64,000 bases of DNA from Alopecurus myosuroides. Its lineage: Eukaryota; Streptophyta; Magnoliopsida; Poales; Poaceae. The notes below the pieces were generated by a model. The model saw nothing but the letters and a program-made list of their open reading frames with translations, made no database searches and was not told where the DNA came from. The translations under genes were made by a program, and so were the position numbers. Within the stretch, counting starts at the first letter, position 1, and every line of letters starts with the position of its first letter. Location of the stretch: NCBI GenBank assembly GCA_028641055.1, contig CM054060.1, positions 58,875,852 through 58,939,851 of the forward strand, written 5' to 3'. Positions 11,387-24,111 of the stretch are shown here, piece after piece.

Positions 11387-12094
11387 TTCGTTGTTGTATT
11401 TTAAATTTGGTTCAAAAAATTATAGCAATTCTAAACATGAATCTTCTGAACACTCAAAATTTGTTTTGAAATCTTGAGGAACTTATAAATTTAGATTCTT
11501 TTAAGATTGGTTCCATTTAAAGGTTGGTATCAGTAGATATGTTCTCGATGGAATCCCTATATTTGATCCCTATCATATTTCTTGGCACTAGTTCTAACTT
11601 TGTTAATCATCACATGGTTAGATAGTACTCCAGCCAAAAGTATCTCTCTTAGTAATTTGTTACCATTCAAATTCGGTAACTAGATTAGTCCAGCCATGCT
11701 GAACACTGTTAGAAAGGCCAGAGCTGTAAAACCACAAAATAGACCCCTCTTTGGGAAGATTTATTGAATGGCAAATCCATGCTTCCCTTATGCCGGCTAT
11801 CCCCCAGCCAATGCCGAGACACACGTTCGCCAATGCACCTAAGTTCAACAAACAAAGAATTTCATGCTAAAAAGAAGTCACGCATAGAAATACCAACGTC
11901 GCCTCACTATCTATATACAGGAGATTAGTTTCACACCTCTGGAGCTACTAAGATCAGAGAACTGGAAAGCCGAAAAACTATAACCTCACGGATTACATTC
12001 GACCAAGTGTAGACAAGGAACTCAGGAATTAGCAGCTGCAGTGTACTAGAACAGTAACCGATAGTTAGTACCTACTTGGGCAGACTAACGCCCT

Positions 12095-15000
12095 CTATCC
12101 TTGTTGAAAACCATAATGAGTCCATGTAGGTACACGATCAGGTTCTTCGCTCGGCTTTGATCTTTCCGCTCGCTTTAGTCGTCTCTTGCGATACCTCCAC
12201 GCAACTTGGATGCGCGCTGCAGCAATGGTCCTCCAGTAGGGCGATTCGTACCTGTTGAATACAGTTGCAACATTGAGGTTCAAGCATCAGTCAACAGAGT
12301 AGTACAAAAGACTTCAGAAAATGGAAACTTAAGAGCACCATAATAATAGTTCTTTGCTATACAAAAAAAAAGGTCATCATACTCAATTTGATACATGCAA
12401 AACTAAGTTACTCATACTTTTCCCAGCGATAAAATAAAATTAATCAAAATAACAGCCTCAACATCCAAAAATTCCAGTAAAACACAACTTTGATCATGAT
12501 AAGCAGGAATATGATAATCATACAGGTAAATTACACGAACAAATGGCTACCTGATTGCCCCCTGCACCCTTGGATTGCGCAAGAACCTTGCAAACTGTGA
12601 AGTTACTTGTTCAAGGTCACTTGCCCTAAGTACAAAAGCTTCGACATTTGTTAAACATGTCACAGTACGAATAGCAACCAAGCGCATACCATGAAATCTG
12701 CTTTTCCCGCTATCTGAAAGTCACAGTTCATGTGGTTACAGTAATGAACTAGAAATACTACTCCCTCTGATCCGCAAAAACTGTCGCAACTTGTACCTAG
12801 GAGTTGTATGCACGCAGTTGTTTCCTCCGACACTTTAATCGGATCGGAGGGAGTATATTATATAACTACAGGCATGCGGGCAAGAAATTGTAGACCTTTA
12901 TTAGCAGAGTGTTCCAAGTACCACGTGAGGAGCTCCTCTCCACATACATCTCCATCATGTAACGGAGCCCTGCTACCATCCGCGCTGATGCTTTCTAACT
13001 TGCCTCTCACTATGAAAACCATTTTGTCAACAGGGCCACCTTGATAAAGGATGTCACTTCCACTGATATATAAGTTTTGTCTTAATTTGTCACAGATAGC
13101 ATCCAAGATGGGCCAATCCATCAAGGTGAACAATCGAACCTGCAAGATAATTACACTCAGGGATTCTTTACGATGTGAGAGGAAGGTCATTTAATCAGAC
13201 CGGCAAGGTCATTTAATCAGACCGGCATGGATATTAAGGTGAACCAACAACCTTAACAGATTAAGTACAGGCATCTAGGGAAAATTATTACATCTCTAGT
13301 TATTCATATTTGGAGCACCCACTAGGTGGGCACCTCAATTTTAATCTCATTTTTCTTAAGACAGGCATGGATATTAAGGTGAACCTACAACCTTAACAGA
13401 TTAAGTACAGACATCTAGGGAAAATTATTACATCTATAGTAATTTATATTTGGACCACCCACTTGGTGCGCACCTCAATTTTAATCTCATTTTTCTTAAC
13501 AGTTCCATGCTTTTTTCAACAAGAGTAAATAAAAGCAACGAATTTACAATGAACCTTATTTAGGAATCTAAAGAAGTGTCGCCGTATGTCCCTTTGGATA
13601 TCTTCTGGTAAATTACTTAAAAGCTCCTCTTCATTTACTCCTTGAGTAGCTGCCCAGGTGAACCTTTCTGCATGTCTAACCCTCCTGCACATTTAAAAAA
13701 TCTTTAATGGTTATCATCTTTAAAGTGTAGAACACAAACACATAGTGATTATAATAACATGGAAAAGAAATTTCAAACCGTATATCAGTTTCTTATTGAT
13801 ATTGCCATGAGACGGCACATGTCCTGGGTATGGAGGTTAACTACTTATGTACCAACTTAGAACCCGCGTCAAATCATTGTTCTAGTTAAGTTAAATCTTG
13901 TTCGCAAAATACAATAGATATTTCTTCTTCCCACAGAACAAGATAAAAAAGCATTTCGTGAAGTTTAAAGATAGTTTCCAATGAAACATGAGAAAGTGAC
14001 AAGACCAGTATTTGGCAAATTGTTATTTCTGTTCGAACAGCAGAAACAACAAATATAAGGGAAAGCAAGTTCATGTAGCATGGCAAGCAAAGGAGCAGAT
14101 TAAAAACATGTAAAAAATATACACATAATAGAATAGCAAAGAGCTGTTGTTTGTGGTAGAACTATACAAGTCCATGAAGTATGTAAATAATAATATTTGT
14201 TTAACACAGTTACGAAGAAAACCTTCTCAAATCTTCAGGCAGTCGTCTATGGCTCATCCACTGCTCAACATCACGCCGTCGAAGTTGCATTTCCAGTTTC
14301 CTACAGAAAGACAAGAGAACTCAAAAACAAGTTGATTATTAATTGAGTTAAATGATCAATATGCCATGGTGCACAGGAGTGAAATAATTAGCACGAGGTT
14401 TCCATGGATAGGCTGCGCGAGCTCATTGACAGTAAGGTGGATACTATTGCAAACCCGTGGTATAACCACATACCGGCTTCCAAGAGCTTGGAGGAAATTT
14501 TGCATGTTCCCGATAAGTAGTGCAAAAAGCAGCAAGCCCAAACCAACAATAGACATAGTGAAGAGGACTTCCCCTTCAAAGTAACTCGGGACAAGATTTC
14601 CAGCTAAAGTGCTTATTTGCTGAAATTAAATCATAACATAAACTTCAGTCAGGGATAAACTAAAATCCGCTAAATTAGCAATACAAACAGAATGGAACAC
14701 CACTAATCAGTACAGAGATAAGAAAAGTTAAAGATTCAGAAGAGTATTATGGAACAGTCTGTTCACCACAGATGTCAAATGCAACAAATGGGGAACCTAC
14801 TTGAAATGTAAGAACATGAGCAACAGAAGTCAAATACCTGAAACCCCCAAAATAATGAATATATATAACGCGTAACAGCACTGCGTTTTGTAGCAAGCAT
14901 AACAGCTTCCTGATAAATCCCATACTGGAAAGTAGCACCATCTCCAGTGTTAAAACAAGCTGTTGAAGCTGAGTCATCATACCATTGCTGCCTATTTAAC

Positions 15001-18000
15001 CCAGTCTGCCCTCCAATATCAAAGTCGCGTCCGCAGTCTCGAAAAATCTCACAAAATGGAATGTTTGATGCAGAACAAGCATTTTGTAGGCATTGGTTAA
15101 CCCTCTGTGACAAAATATGACCAGAGGAAAATAATATTAACATATCTCTACTGGTCATTATTATCAGCAACAGCTGTTAAGTATTACTTGTGCAAACCTA
15201 TAACTTATGATGAAGATAACTACTGAAGTACATATAACTCTGAACGTAGTAGAAATCAAACTGAGCAGGTGTATATGCAGTTTCTATCGCAGAGCATATA
15301 CAACTGAATGCAAATTGATGTGCCTTCAGGACAGGACAACTACTGAAGTACATATAACCCTGAACACAGTAGAAATCAAACTGAGCAGGTGTATATGTCT
15401 ATATGCAAGTTTCTATCTTCATATTAAAAAATGCAGAGAATATACAACTGAATGGCAATGATGGGCCTTTAGGACCATTCTTTGTAACAATTATGACCTA
15501 GGGCATATTTCCACACTAGTAAAATACAATATTATAAGTCAATTGTCACGATTATCTAAATTTGAACTTTTTTTTTTGCCAATACATGTCATAAATGTGC
15601 GTGCAAATTGCAATAAATATGAACTAACCTGTAATCCAAAAAGGTACCAACATGAACCAACGACATGTCCCGCCAAAACAAACATTAGAAGGTTGATCAT
15701 AAAATTAGCCCATGCTGACTCAAATATAAATCCAGTGGCAGACTGATTGCCACGGAGCAACGGTACAAATCTGATAATGCGGGGGACATATTGAAGAAGA
15801 ACAGTGACACGCAAATAATTCTTGGCGATGTCTGCTGTTGATAACCCAACATATCTAGGAATAACGACCAATATCATCACCTAAATCAAATAACAAAGAA
15901 AAAACTTAGCAAATTATAAACATTTACAGAAAGTAAAAACTGTTTCAACGAATGTCTATTGGCAATGAACTTGCAAAGTAATCCGATGAGAAGCATCAAT
16001 AGGCGTAGAGTCAGATCAAATGCTGCAAGGGAAGGAAATTTGCGTGCATGATAATATTTCAGGAACCAGCAAGTTATTATCATCTTAGCTAAAATGTTTT
16101 GATCTTATGTGAGCATGGACTTTAATTTGCTGTATTATAATCACTACACTATACCGTACATAATTGGTTACATGCCAACAATTCAGGATACGGCATAGCC
16201 AATGTCATGTCAAAATATCTATGATGTTTGATTTCTGGTTTGCCTGAAAATACTGGAAACTATTCCCATAAACTAATACGCACAACCATAGAAGTCAAAA
16301 TGTTCAATACGTGTATATCCAATGTGTTTGTCAAAATGTTCAATACATGTATGTTCAATGTGTTTGAGAACAAAATATTTTCGCACACATAACATATAGT
16401 CCTTATTAGGAGTGAGCTGGGCAAGCCTATTGTCCAAAACCACTTACCTGAGGGAGTGGAAGCACAACGAAGAAATCAAGTAAAAAATGCCCACGAAGAT
16501 AATTAACAGCAATTTTCTTTGGCTCGTCAACTAAATCTCCAGCTCCCACTACTCTTGACTCTGGAGCCACATAAGCCAGTCTGAACTGAAAGAGAAGTTA
16601 ATATTTATGTTCACATATATATCACCTTTGGACAAAAGTCACAAAACCAAAAGAACAATAACGCGGCCAACTTTTAAAGTTGGCAAGATATTCTTTAATG
16701 GAAGAAATTTTAAATGGTCAGCTATATTCTCCAACATTTAACATACACTAGTAGCATGCCAAACCAATTAACAAGATAATAAAAATCATTCAATCAAAGA
16801 AGTAAAATAGATAAACTATTACGGTTAATGGTACACTCAATATGGATACCAAGTAAACAATATGCCATTCACAACATTTCATCTTGTATTCATGGCTCAT
16901 AAAATGTGAAGCCTTGTCTAGATTACAAAATATATCACCGGATTAGTCACTCACCTGAAGAAGCATGTGCAGAAAATAAATGGCATCAGAAACACTTCTC
17001 ACAACGGCAAGCCCCGTAGCAAACTTCCAGTTCAACACTATGCATTTGTTATCCTGCATTGAGCCCAAAATAAAATGATAAGTGTGGTCTATTTTGATCA
17101 GAATTACTGCACGAACAGCTAATATTAGCTGATACCAACACACCCTCATATTGCAAAAATTCATATAACAACTGAATTAATGTGTCTAGAATATAACTTC
17201 TGGGGGTGAATGTGCCCCAGAAAATGTCATGGCCTTATTGCTCCTACCTCTACCACCACAGTAGATATCAACTCTTGGAGGTGAAAGTATGGAGCAATAC
17301 CATGCTGCAACAGGACAGGTACTCTATAAACGTGACAAGCTCTCGATCATTAACAAGCACCACAATTGAGCTTAGCAGCAACGGACAGATGTAACCATCC
17401 AAGCAAACCTATCTAACGCATTAGTTTAAAACATAGTTATTTTAATTAAGTACTCCAGTCTTCTGTAAGTGCTACTTTATAGTGCATAGAATCAAACTTT
17501 TGAAACTTTGTCCGCTAATATACGTAAGTATTTTGATTTGCCGTGTGCAAATGTTATTACTGAACCTAATCTTCCAGTACATGCAACTATAAAAATAATG
17601 CCCAAAGGTGTGCACCGGCTTTTGCATTCACCCAATGTGATTCTGAAATTGTAACACTTCGGATGATAACATTGCAATAAACATTGCAGAGCCTGGGGTA
17701 TTTCCCCTTTTCGAAATAAAAAAGGTGTGGACTGGCGAGCCTAAATCTTACAGGAGTAAGATGCTTCCAAATATACTTAAATCAAAGGTAGTACTGCCAT
17801 TTGCTCAGAAACTCTCGAAGACAAGCATATAAAAAAGAATGGAGTTGGTAGCTGCCAAACTTGTACACTGTTACCTTCTGTACTGACAATAGGAAGAAGA
17901 ACAGAGGATCGATGAAAATGGCAACCAGGCATGATATCACAAAGAATTGATTCCACTGTTGAACAACCTTGGCGTGTGGATTCATAATCGGAATGTATGA

Positions 18001-18749
18001 AAGGAAGCGCTCGATGCTCTTCTTCCACCCACGATGGTGACCATAGAGAATATTGTGGAGCTTCAAAGGAGCAAAAGAGAAACACATCAATACAACAGCC
18101 GTTAAGGTTTTAAGAAGTGTATCAATCACCATATCAAGAAAATCCATCTAGACAAACAAGCTAATACCTATACCTCAACTAGAATCTTGATCACTTACAA
18201 AAAAAATAGATATAGATACCCATAATAGGATTTTCACTGAAAAAAATTGTGGAGTGAACTGAGCTGAGTCATGTAATCTAGGAAACCCATGCATTAGGTA
18301 GCAAGGAAAAATAAAAGCACCTTATTGTCAAAAGGATTGGAGGCTCTTTGGAAATATTTCTTGTTTTTGCACGCAGGTGGGCATTGTACACAGTCAGGAT
18401 TATCGCATTGTCCCAAAGGTCCAGACATCATCAAATGCTCATTCTTTGGGAAATCTCCACCGCTGTGAGACCACCTGTTCCCTCCGGCTTCTTCCGGCAT
18501 GACGGCCTGCGGCTTGCTGACCTGTTTAACCTGCGGATGCCGCGGCGGCCTATCGCTGGTAAAGGGATTGCCTGCCGCTGCAATCTGGGTGGGCGGCTGG
18601 CTGGACAGAGGGCCGGTGCGGGGCACATATGTGTCTTCCTCGTACTCATCGTCCCTGACCGGCATGCACATGGATGTGCTTCTAGGAAATCTCGGTAGCT
18701 CCACGTTTCTCAGCAGCATTGGGATGTCATCTCGCTCAAGGTCAGACAT
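12095..18749 (-). CDS. Cyclic nucleotide-gated ion channel, CNGC19/20-like (group IVa)
   Basis: This is a plasma-membrane, non-selective cation (Ca2+) channel; group IVa members act in plant immunity and stress signalling. Exons, from the start: 18321-18749, 17875-18060, 16955-17053, 16448-16585, 15629-15880, 14838-15104, 14474-14619, 14223-14300, 13555-13684, 12896-13139, 12551-12713, 12095-12251; 762 residues, matching the family length. Seen in order: a long polar N-terminus with a Cys cluster (C115, C120, C123, C127); S1 at about 182-203; further membrane segments; a Cys-rich loop before the pore (from 373); selectivity filter AGN at 463-465 within FQQISTLAGNL; S6; a cyclic nucleotide-binding domain at about 576-700 with phosphate-binding cassette GDVCGEELLTW (638-648); and a calmodulin-binding IQ motif at 725-735 (IQVAWRYRKRR). 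A 5'-UTR splice acceptor lies at 18759-18760, ten bases upstream of the ATG. No break was found. Confidence 0.93.
12761..12853. mobile_element. Stowaway-type MITE in a CNGC intron
   Basis: The ends are inverted CTCCCTC-(C/T)GATCC repeats flanked by TA (12759-12760 and 12854-12855), as in Tc1/mariner-type Stowaway elements. It is 93 bp long. It lies in the intron between coding exons 10 and 11, with its right end only 42 bp from the exon-10 splice donor. Confidence 0.85.
13185..13500. repeat. 140-bp tandem duplication in a CNGC intron, preceded by a 22-bp tandem repeat
   Basis: The unit starting GGCATGGATATTAAGGTGAA at 13224 repeats at 13364 with a few substitutions, a 140-bp period and about two copies. 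Immediately before it, AGGTCATTTAATCAGACCGG is itself repeated in tandem at 13185 and 13206. Both lie in the intron between exons 9 and 10 and do not touch splice sites. Confidence 0.85.
15217..15476. repeat. 120-bp tandem duplication in a CNGC intron
   Basis: TACTGAAGTACATATAAC at 15221 recurs at 15341, exactly 120 bp later, and the similarity continues through AAATCAAACTGAGCAGGTG to the end of each unit. The second copy has an insertion of roughly 20 bp near 15400-15430. It is intronic (between exons 5 and 6). Confidence 0.85.
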
Positions 18750-19540
18750 CTCTCAATCCTGCGGACAAGATTCGTTGCACCAGCACATCATGGTCAATGA
18801 TACAACTAAAATACTAGTGCTAGTAGTACTACAAAATTACACGCAGACAAACAGAAACTGTAGAAAAATATAAACGCAAAAGAAGATGAACCGGAACCAC
18901 AATTTCCTTTGCCCTCGACCTGGAGAGAGTATACGCCTTGGCGCACAGCTACTCTGCACGTACCGAGATTCGGCGGCTACGGGAGGGCGCTACTGGAGCA
19001 TCCCCATAAACCCCAGAAGAAGATGGTAAAAATTAGGTGCGGAAAGGAAAATAGATACAGAGACCAATAAAAACAGCGCACGCAAGAATCGGGTCTCTGA
19101 AATCCCCCAATCTTAACTTCCCCTGCTGATACATGGAAAGGAAGCACTAAAAAAGGGGCACGAAATCCGTCCTGGAATCGAATCCCGCGACGCAAATGCC
19201 CACGGAAAACATTCCAAAAATAACCCCGCTCCACCCCGCCCCTAATCTCCAGCCCGGCGGCGGCATTGCCAATCCCCAGTGCGTACTAGAAAATCACGCG
19301 AAATTTATCCCCGGAAAAATGAACGCCCGGCAAGAATCACGAACTGACCCGGGGATTTAACCGGCGAGCTGTTCCTCGGGAGGAGGCCGCCGGAGGAAAC
19401 GCACTGAGCCGGCGAGCTGTCCCTCGGGGGGAGGCCACGGCCAGGGTGCTCCCGGTCAGCAGCAATCTGCTTCCAGCTCCAGATTTCGGACAGCGAAGAG
19501 AGCGAGCGAGCTCTTTTCTCCCGATTTTGGGCCGTTTTCT
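18750..19540 (-). promoter_or_regulatory. 5' leader intron and promoter region of the CNGC gene
   Basis: The sequence just upstream of the ATG reads GTCCGCAG|GATTGAGAG on the minus strand, a good 3' splice site (18759-18760), so the leader is probably split by an intron. The likely first exon lies in the GC-rich stretch at about 19330-19540. That stretch contains a 26-bp near-repeat, GGCGAGCTGTTCCTCGGG, at 19363 and, with changes, at 19412. No TATA box was identified, and the transcription start is not defined. Confidence 0.4.
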
Positions 19541-20826
19541 ATTGTGGCTTCGCCGCTAAGCAGAGGGAGGTCAGACCCCGGAGCAAAGGAGTCAACAAGA
19601 CGTCTCGTGTTCTCGGGAAGAAAGAAGAGAGTGAGGGTTTTGGGGCCGTAGCCTGTCTCTCTGACGAGGTGGGCGCGTGGAGCGCGTGTGGCTGCGGGAC
19701 CCTGGCTTCAGTGTGAGGAGGTAGGGTGTGGGGCGGTGCTAGTGTCACGCGCCGCACAGGGGCTCGCTACCGCGGCGCCACCTGGGGGATGGACCGACCG
19801 GTAGAGCCGTCCTGTTCTGATCTTCTCGGGCGGCGATGAGAATTTCGTAGTGTCATCTTCACGTGCCAGCCTTTGTATTCAACCGATTTTGCGGCTAGGG
19901 AGACGATACCTTTGTTGTTTTGTTGATTGTTAATTTTTTTACCTTTTCTAGACAAAATGTATATAAAGAAGAGATTGATAAACCAGATCCATACGAACTA
20001 CTCCCTTCCTACCAAAATGTAAGATATTTTACCTTTTCTAGACAAAATGTATATAAAGATATTTTAGTGTAAGATGCATATGAATCTACACACTAAATCA
20101 TGCCTAGATATATTTTGTGTAGAAAAAGCTAAAACATCTTATATTTTGATACGAAGAGAGTATAAAACTAGATGATGCCCCTAGCAATTGCAGCGGGATT
20201 ATTTGGTAGATGTTAAAATAAAAGTTGATAAGTCAATTCAGTGGAATACTTGAAAAAAATATGTATTAGTACAGACAACACCCGCAACAAAATTTATTTC
20301 ATGTTGAGTAAGGTATTACAATTAATATATAATGAAACATTAGAAAATAATACATCAAATAACCTACATTCATAAGCATACATTTTGGTGTACTGCGTAT
20401 AAAGAGAGTGATCAAGGAAAAGGAAATGAGTAATCCATTATATTTTACATATTACATACTTAGGTACCATTTACATTGGAGTTTTAGTATACATCAATTC
20501 GTCATATTTATAGTAAGAAATGTATTGTGCTTATCGTATACGGAAGAATATTGTAGTCATCCAATAAAACTTGCTTAGAAATCCAATGTGGACCCGCCAC
20601 AAAAAAAATCCAACCTCATCATGGTTGGAGAAGGAAAAAAAATGTCACAAAACGGATATATATGATCAAACCGGTAGAATGTAGCCTGGGATAAATTGGA
20701 AACCACTCTTTCGTAACTTTTTTTGAAAAATGTGAGTGCATATAAAAAAATTAGCATAGTAATGCCAAAAAAACCAGAGTTCAAATTAATGACTACCAAT
20801 AAATCTATACAAAAGAAATGGCAAGT
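19541..20826. other. Intergenic spacer upstream of the CNGC gene
   Basis: The first 250 bp are GC-rich; from about 19900 onward the sequence is AT-rich. It contains one Stowaway-like MITE (20001-20160). A 28-bp direct repeat, ACCTTTTCTAGACAAAATGT plus eight bases, lies at 19941 outside the MITE and at 20031 inside it. Nothing gene-like was seen in 20163-20826. Confidence 0.5.
20001..20160. mobile_element. Stowaway-like MITE
   Basis: It is bounded by TA (19999-20000, 20161-20162). The left end is CTCCCTTCCTACC and the right end reads CTCTCTTCGTATC inward, an imperfect inverted repeat; the inner halves are also largely complementary (TAAGATATTTT / AAACATCTTA). At 160 bp it fits the Stowaway size class. 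Confidence 0.75.
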
Positions 20827-20831
20827 ATCAC

Positions 20832-21422
20832 TGATGTTGAAGGTCTTGCACTCGTTGGGAAACCCCAAGAGGAGGCTATGATGAGCACGGCAACAGTTTT
20901 CCCTCACAAAGAAACCAAGATTGAATCGACCAGTAGCAGGAACGAGTAACGTCAGAAGGTTGATGCAGCTGAGATGGCAGGGCGCACTACCGGTTCAGCA
21001 ACAACGTGGAACCTACACAACACAAAAAATTCACTTTGCCTCAACAAAGCAGTGAGGTTGTCAATCTCACCGGTTTTGCTGATAACAAAGAGGTTAAATG
21101 TATGGTGTGGAAAATGGTATGAAAATAGGAGCAGCAATGTGAAAACAGTGAAAGTAGTGTGAAAGCAGTGGAAGCAGTGGGTATATTATCAGAATGAGAA
21201 AATGGACCGGGGTTCGAATTTTCCAATTTCAAGAATATTTCTAGAACAAATTTTCTGAAACTAAAAACAACAGAAAACATGGAGCTGGCTCTTTGGCATC
21301 TTGTCAATAGGTTAGTCCAAAAAAATCGATAAAAATAACATAAAATGTATAGCAAACATGTATGAAATAACATGAAAACAACATGAAACATCATAAATTA
21401 AGGATACATTTATGACGTATGA
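20832..21422 (-). mobile_element. 3' LTR of the outer Athila-type element, internally deleted
   Basis: Only 591 bp, against about 1,592 bp for its partner at 38415-44744. Both ends are present: TGATGTTGAAGG on the left, and GACGTATGA on the right where GACGTATCA is expected. The middle is missing: at about 21212 the sequence jumps from ...GGACCGGGG to TTCGAATTTTCC, points that lie roughly 1 kb apart in the partner LTR. The deletion borders share a short CCGGG. Confidence 0.8.
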
Positions 21423-24110
21423 ACATCCCCAAGCTTAGTTCCTACTCGTCCTCGAGTAGGTAAACGGTAAAAACACAAAATTTCTGAGGTGACATGCTAC
21501 CAACATAAACTTGATCATCAATAATGTAAAAGCATATGTAAGCTGAGATCATAGAACTTCAACACAAGCATGATAAATAAAATTTTAACAATAAAGCATA
21601 GCAATCACCTTGCATCATGAGAAGTAACACAAATAAAAGATCATGAATAACAATGCATCGAAAGTTATACGTTTGTTTCAAGTATAGAGATAACATGGCA
21701 AAGTGATATTTCTCTGGTCCTTAAGAGTGGGGCAAAACATAAATGCCAGGACACCTTCAAAGTTTATGAGGAAGACTAGAACAAATAATTAGAGAACAAA
21801 CAATAACACATCATGATTCATGAATCAATTAATAATGTTTCTGGGACAAATGCACATTAAACTCAGAATGGAAACTATGCTCTCTCAGTCATGCATAAAG
21901 TTAGAAGATGGAGACTCAACATAAAAGTAAAAGAAAGACCCTTCGCAGAGGGAAGCATAAATCACTCATGTGCTAGAGATTTTATTTTATTAAACAGAGG
22001 TATAAAATGTTTGACACTCCTCCCCATGTTACACAAACCATGGCTAACCGAATCCTCGGGTGCCTGCCAACAATCACATACCGTGGAGGAGTGTCTATTT
22101 TTTAGAGAGGTGTATGATTATGTCAACAAATGGTAAACAAAAAATACAGTACGTCACAAGCCAACTAGACTTCACAAGAGCGGCTCCCATAGAAGGACGC
22201 ATCTGGGTAGAAGGTCATCACTCTTTCTCTTCTGTTTACAAAATTATGCTTTGACTAATAAATCAGGGACAAAAACAGTGAAAATAATTTGTCGTTATTA
22301 ATTTGGGGTTGGGCACCCCGCTGCCTGCTCTTCTATCAATTGGATAAGGAGATGAAGCCACTAGTTCAGGGTGTGAAATTCCAATCAACAAGTGAGATAA
22401 AGATTATTTATTTACGTCCTCATGAGCTAAAACAGGAGCACAAAACAGGAGTAATTTTGAAAGTTTTAAAGGTAACACATGAGCAATTTACTTTGAAGTG
22501 GCGGTTAAATACCACATGTAGGTAGGTATGGTGGACACATTGGACATACTTTGGTTTTTGGGAGTTGGATGTACGAGTAGAGCTCATGCTCAGTACAGGT
22601 GGGGGCTAGCAAAAGACTGGGAGCGACAAATCAAGAGAGCATAAGAGCCATAATCATGCATAGCGACATAAACATCATTAATCAAAGTATAAGTGGTACC
22701 ACAAGTTCAAAAAATAAATGATCATAGAGGATATAAGTGTATGGTTCATATTCATAAACATGGTGTGAGAACGCGCCAAGTCAACCAAATAAAATATTCA
22801 AAGGAGAACACCACAAATTTATGCTTCAATCTGACAAGAACAACTCATGATTCTTTCAATGGCGCATTAAACACTCTCAGATATTTGATACTAATCATGA
22901 TACTAAATAACCACTAGGCTTTAGAATTAAAATAACATCTAGCATGATATGAAAAAGTATAGCCACAGTCTATACAAGCTTCTACTTGCACCGTTATAAA
23001 TTCTACTTCAAGCAGCAGTTTCTTTTCCCAACAAGCACCATACAAAGTATGTTTTAACAAAAAGTATCTAAATGATACAACGAGCAAACATGAGAGTATT
23101 CACACAACACTACTAAAACTAACATCTCTGAATAAGAGATGCAAAGAAAACAAGAGCTAAGCAAGAATTTTGCAGCAGCTAGAAGAAAAACTAAGAATAC
23201 GAGTATAACGAGTATTCAAACGAAAAAGCGAAGCGTGTCTCTCTCCAAAACATGGAATGCTAGGGTCCAACTATATTGTTTCATCAAGGAAAACAAAAGA
23301 AAACAACAGGAAAAAAAACAGGCGCTCCAAGTAAACTTCATATGATGTGACCGAATAAAAATATAGTTTCACTAGAAGTGACCTGATAAATTGTTCATGA
23401 AGAAGGGGATGCCTTGGGCATCCCCAAGGTTAGATGCTTGAGTCATCTTAGAATTTGCTGGGATGAACCACGGGGGCATCCCCAACCTTTGACCTTGCAC
23501 TCTTCTTGATCATATATATCACCCTCTTCTCTTGACCCTTGAAAACTTCCTTCACACCACACTCAAAGAGTAATTCGTATTAGAGGGTTAGTACAAGAAT
23601 AAAAAATCCATGGGTTCTGAATGGGAACAAGTGCTATTGATAATTTTAAACATTAGCTACAACCACTGATGTTTCGTGAAGTAAAGAAATCAACTTGACA
23701 TCGTAAAAAAGCAAATGCAAGAAAAATGGCAGAATCTGCCAAAACCAGAACAGTATGTAAAGACGAATTTTGTCGGGGCACCTAAGTTGCTCAGATCTAA
23801 AAACTTAAAGAACAAAAAAGTTGCGGAACTAGCTGATGAATATGCACAAAACATTTCAGGACATTCTGATTTTCGTATGAATTATACGATTTTTTACAGT
23901 GGATAGCAAAAATTTGTTTCCTGCGCAGAAATCCAAAACCAACTCCAACTCTCGTCAGAAAATTTACTTGGTGCAACTAAAACATTAAGATAAAGATACA
24001 AAGGAGTTGCTACATAAGTATACAACCCCTTGACTCAAAGAAAACAGAGAAAAACAAAGCAAAAATAAAACCATGGGTTATCTCCCAAGAAGTGCTTTTC
24101 TTTAATGCCT
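21423..24110 (-). mobile_element. Polypurine tract and 3' untranslated region of the outer element
   Basis: The minus-strand tract AAGCTTGGGGATGT (21436-21423) directly abuts the 3' LTR and is preceded by CTACTCGAGGACGAGTAGG, the usual arrangement in Triticeae Athila-type elements. The next 2.7 kb is non-coding and closely matches 26138-27614 plus 34986-36114 of the inner element; the inner copy lacks roughly 90 bp seen here near 22000-22095. In autonomous relatives pol would precede this region, but here the protease follows directly. Confidence 0.75.
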
Positions 24111-24111
24111 T

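Larger units (their letters stand above)
9132..12094. other. Convergent intergenic spacer with retroposon debris
   Basis: This lies between the 3' ends of the Crooked-neck and channel genes. It holds the Crooked-neck 3' UTR, a possible LINE tail (9511-9670), a short unrecognised minus reading frame (10369-10614), a LINE stub with target duplication (11010-11123) and a poly-G tract (11346-11386). No intact gene was recognised. The stretch 11124-12094 is AT-rich and includes the 3' UTR of the channel gene. Confidence 0.5.

Noticed and set aside
15543..15746. Plus-strand frame overlapping a CNGC exon
   Set aside because: Antisense shadow of exon 5 and its flanking intron; no independent support.
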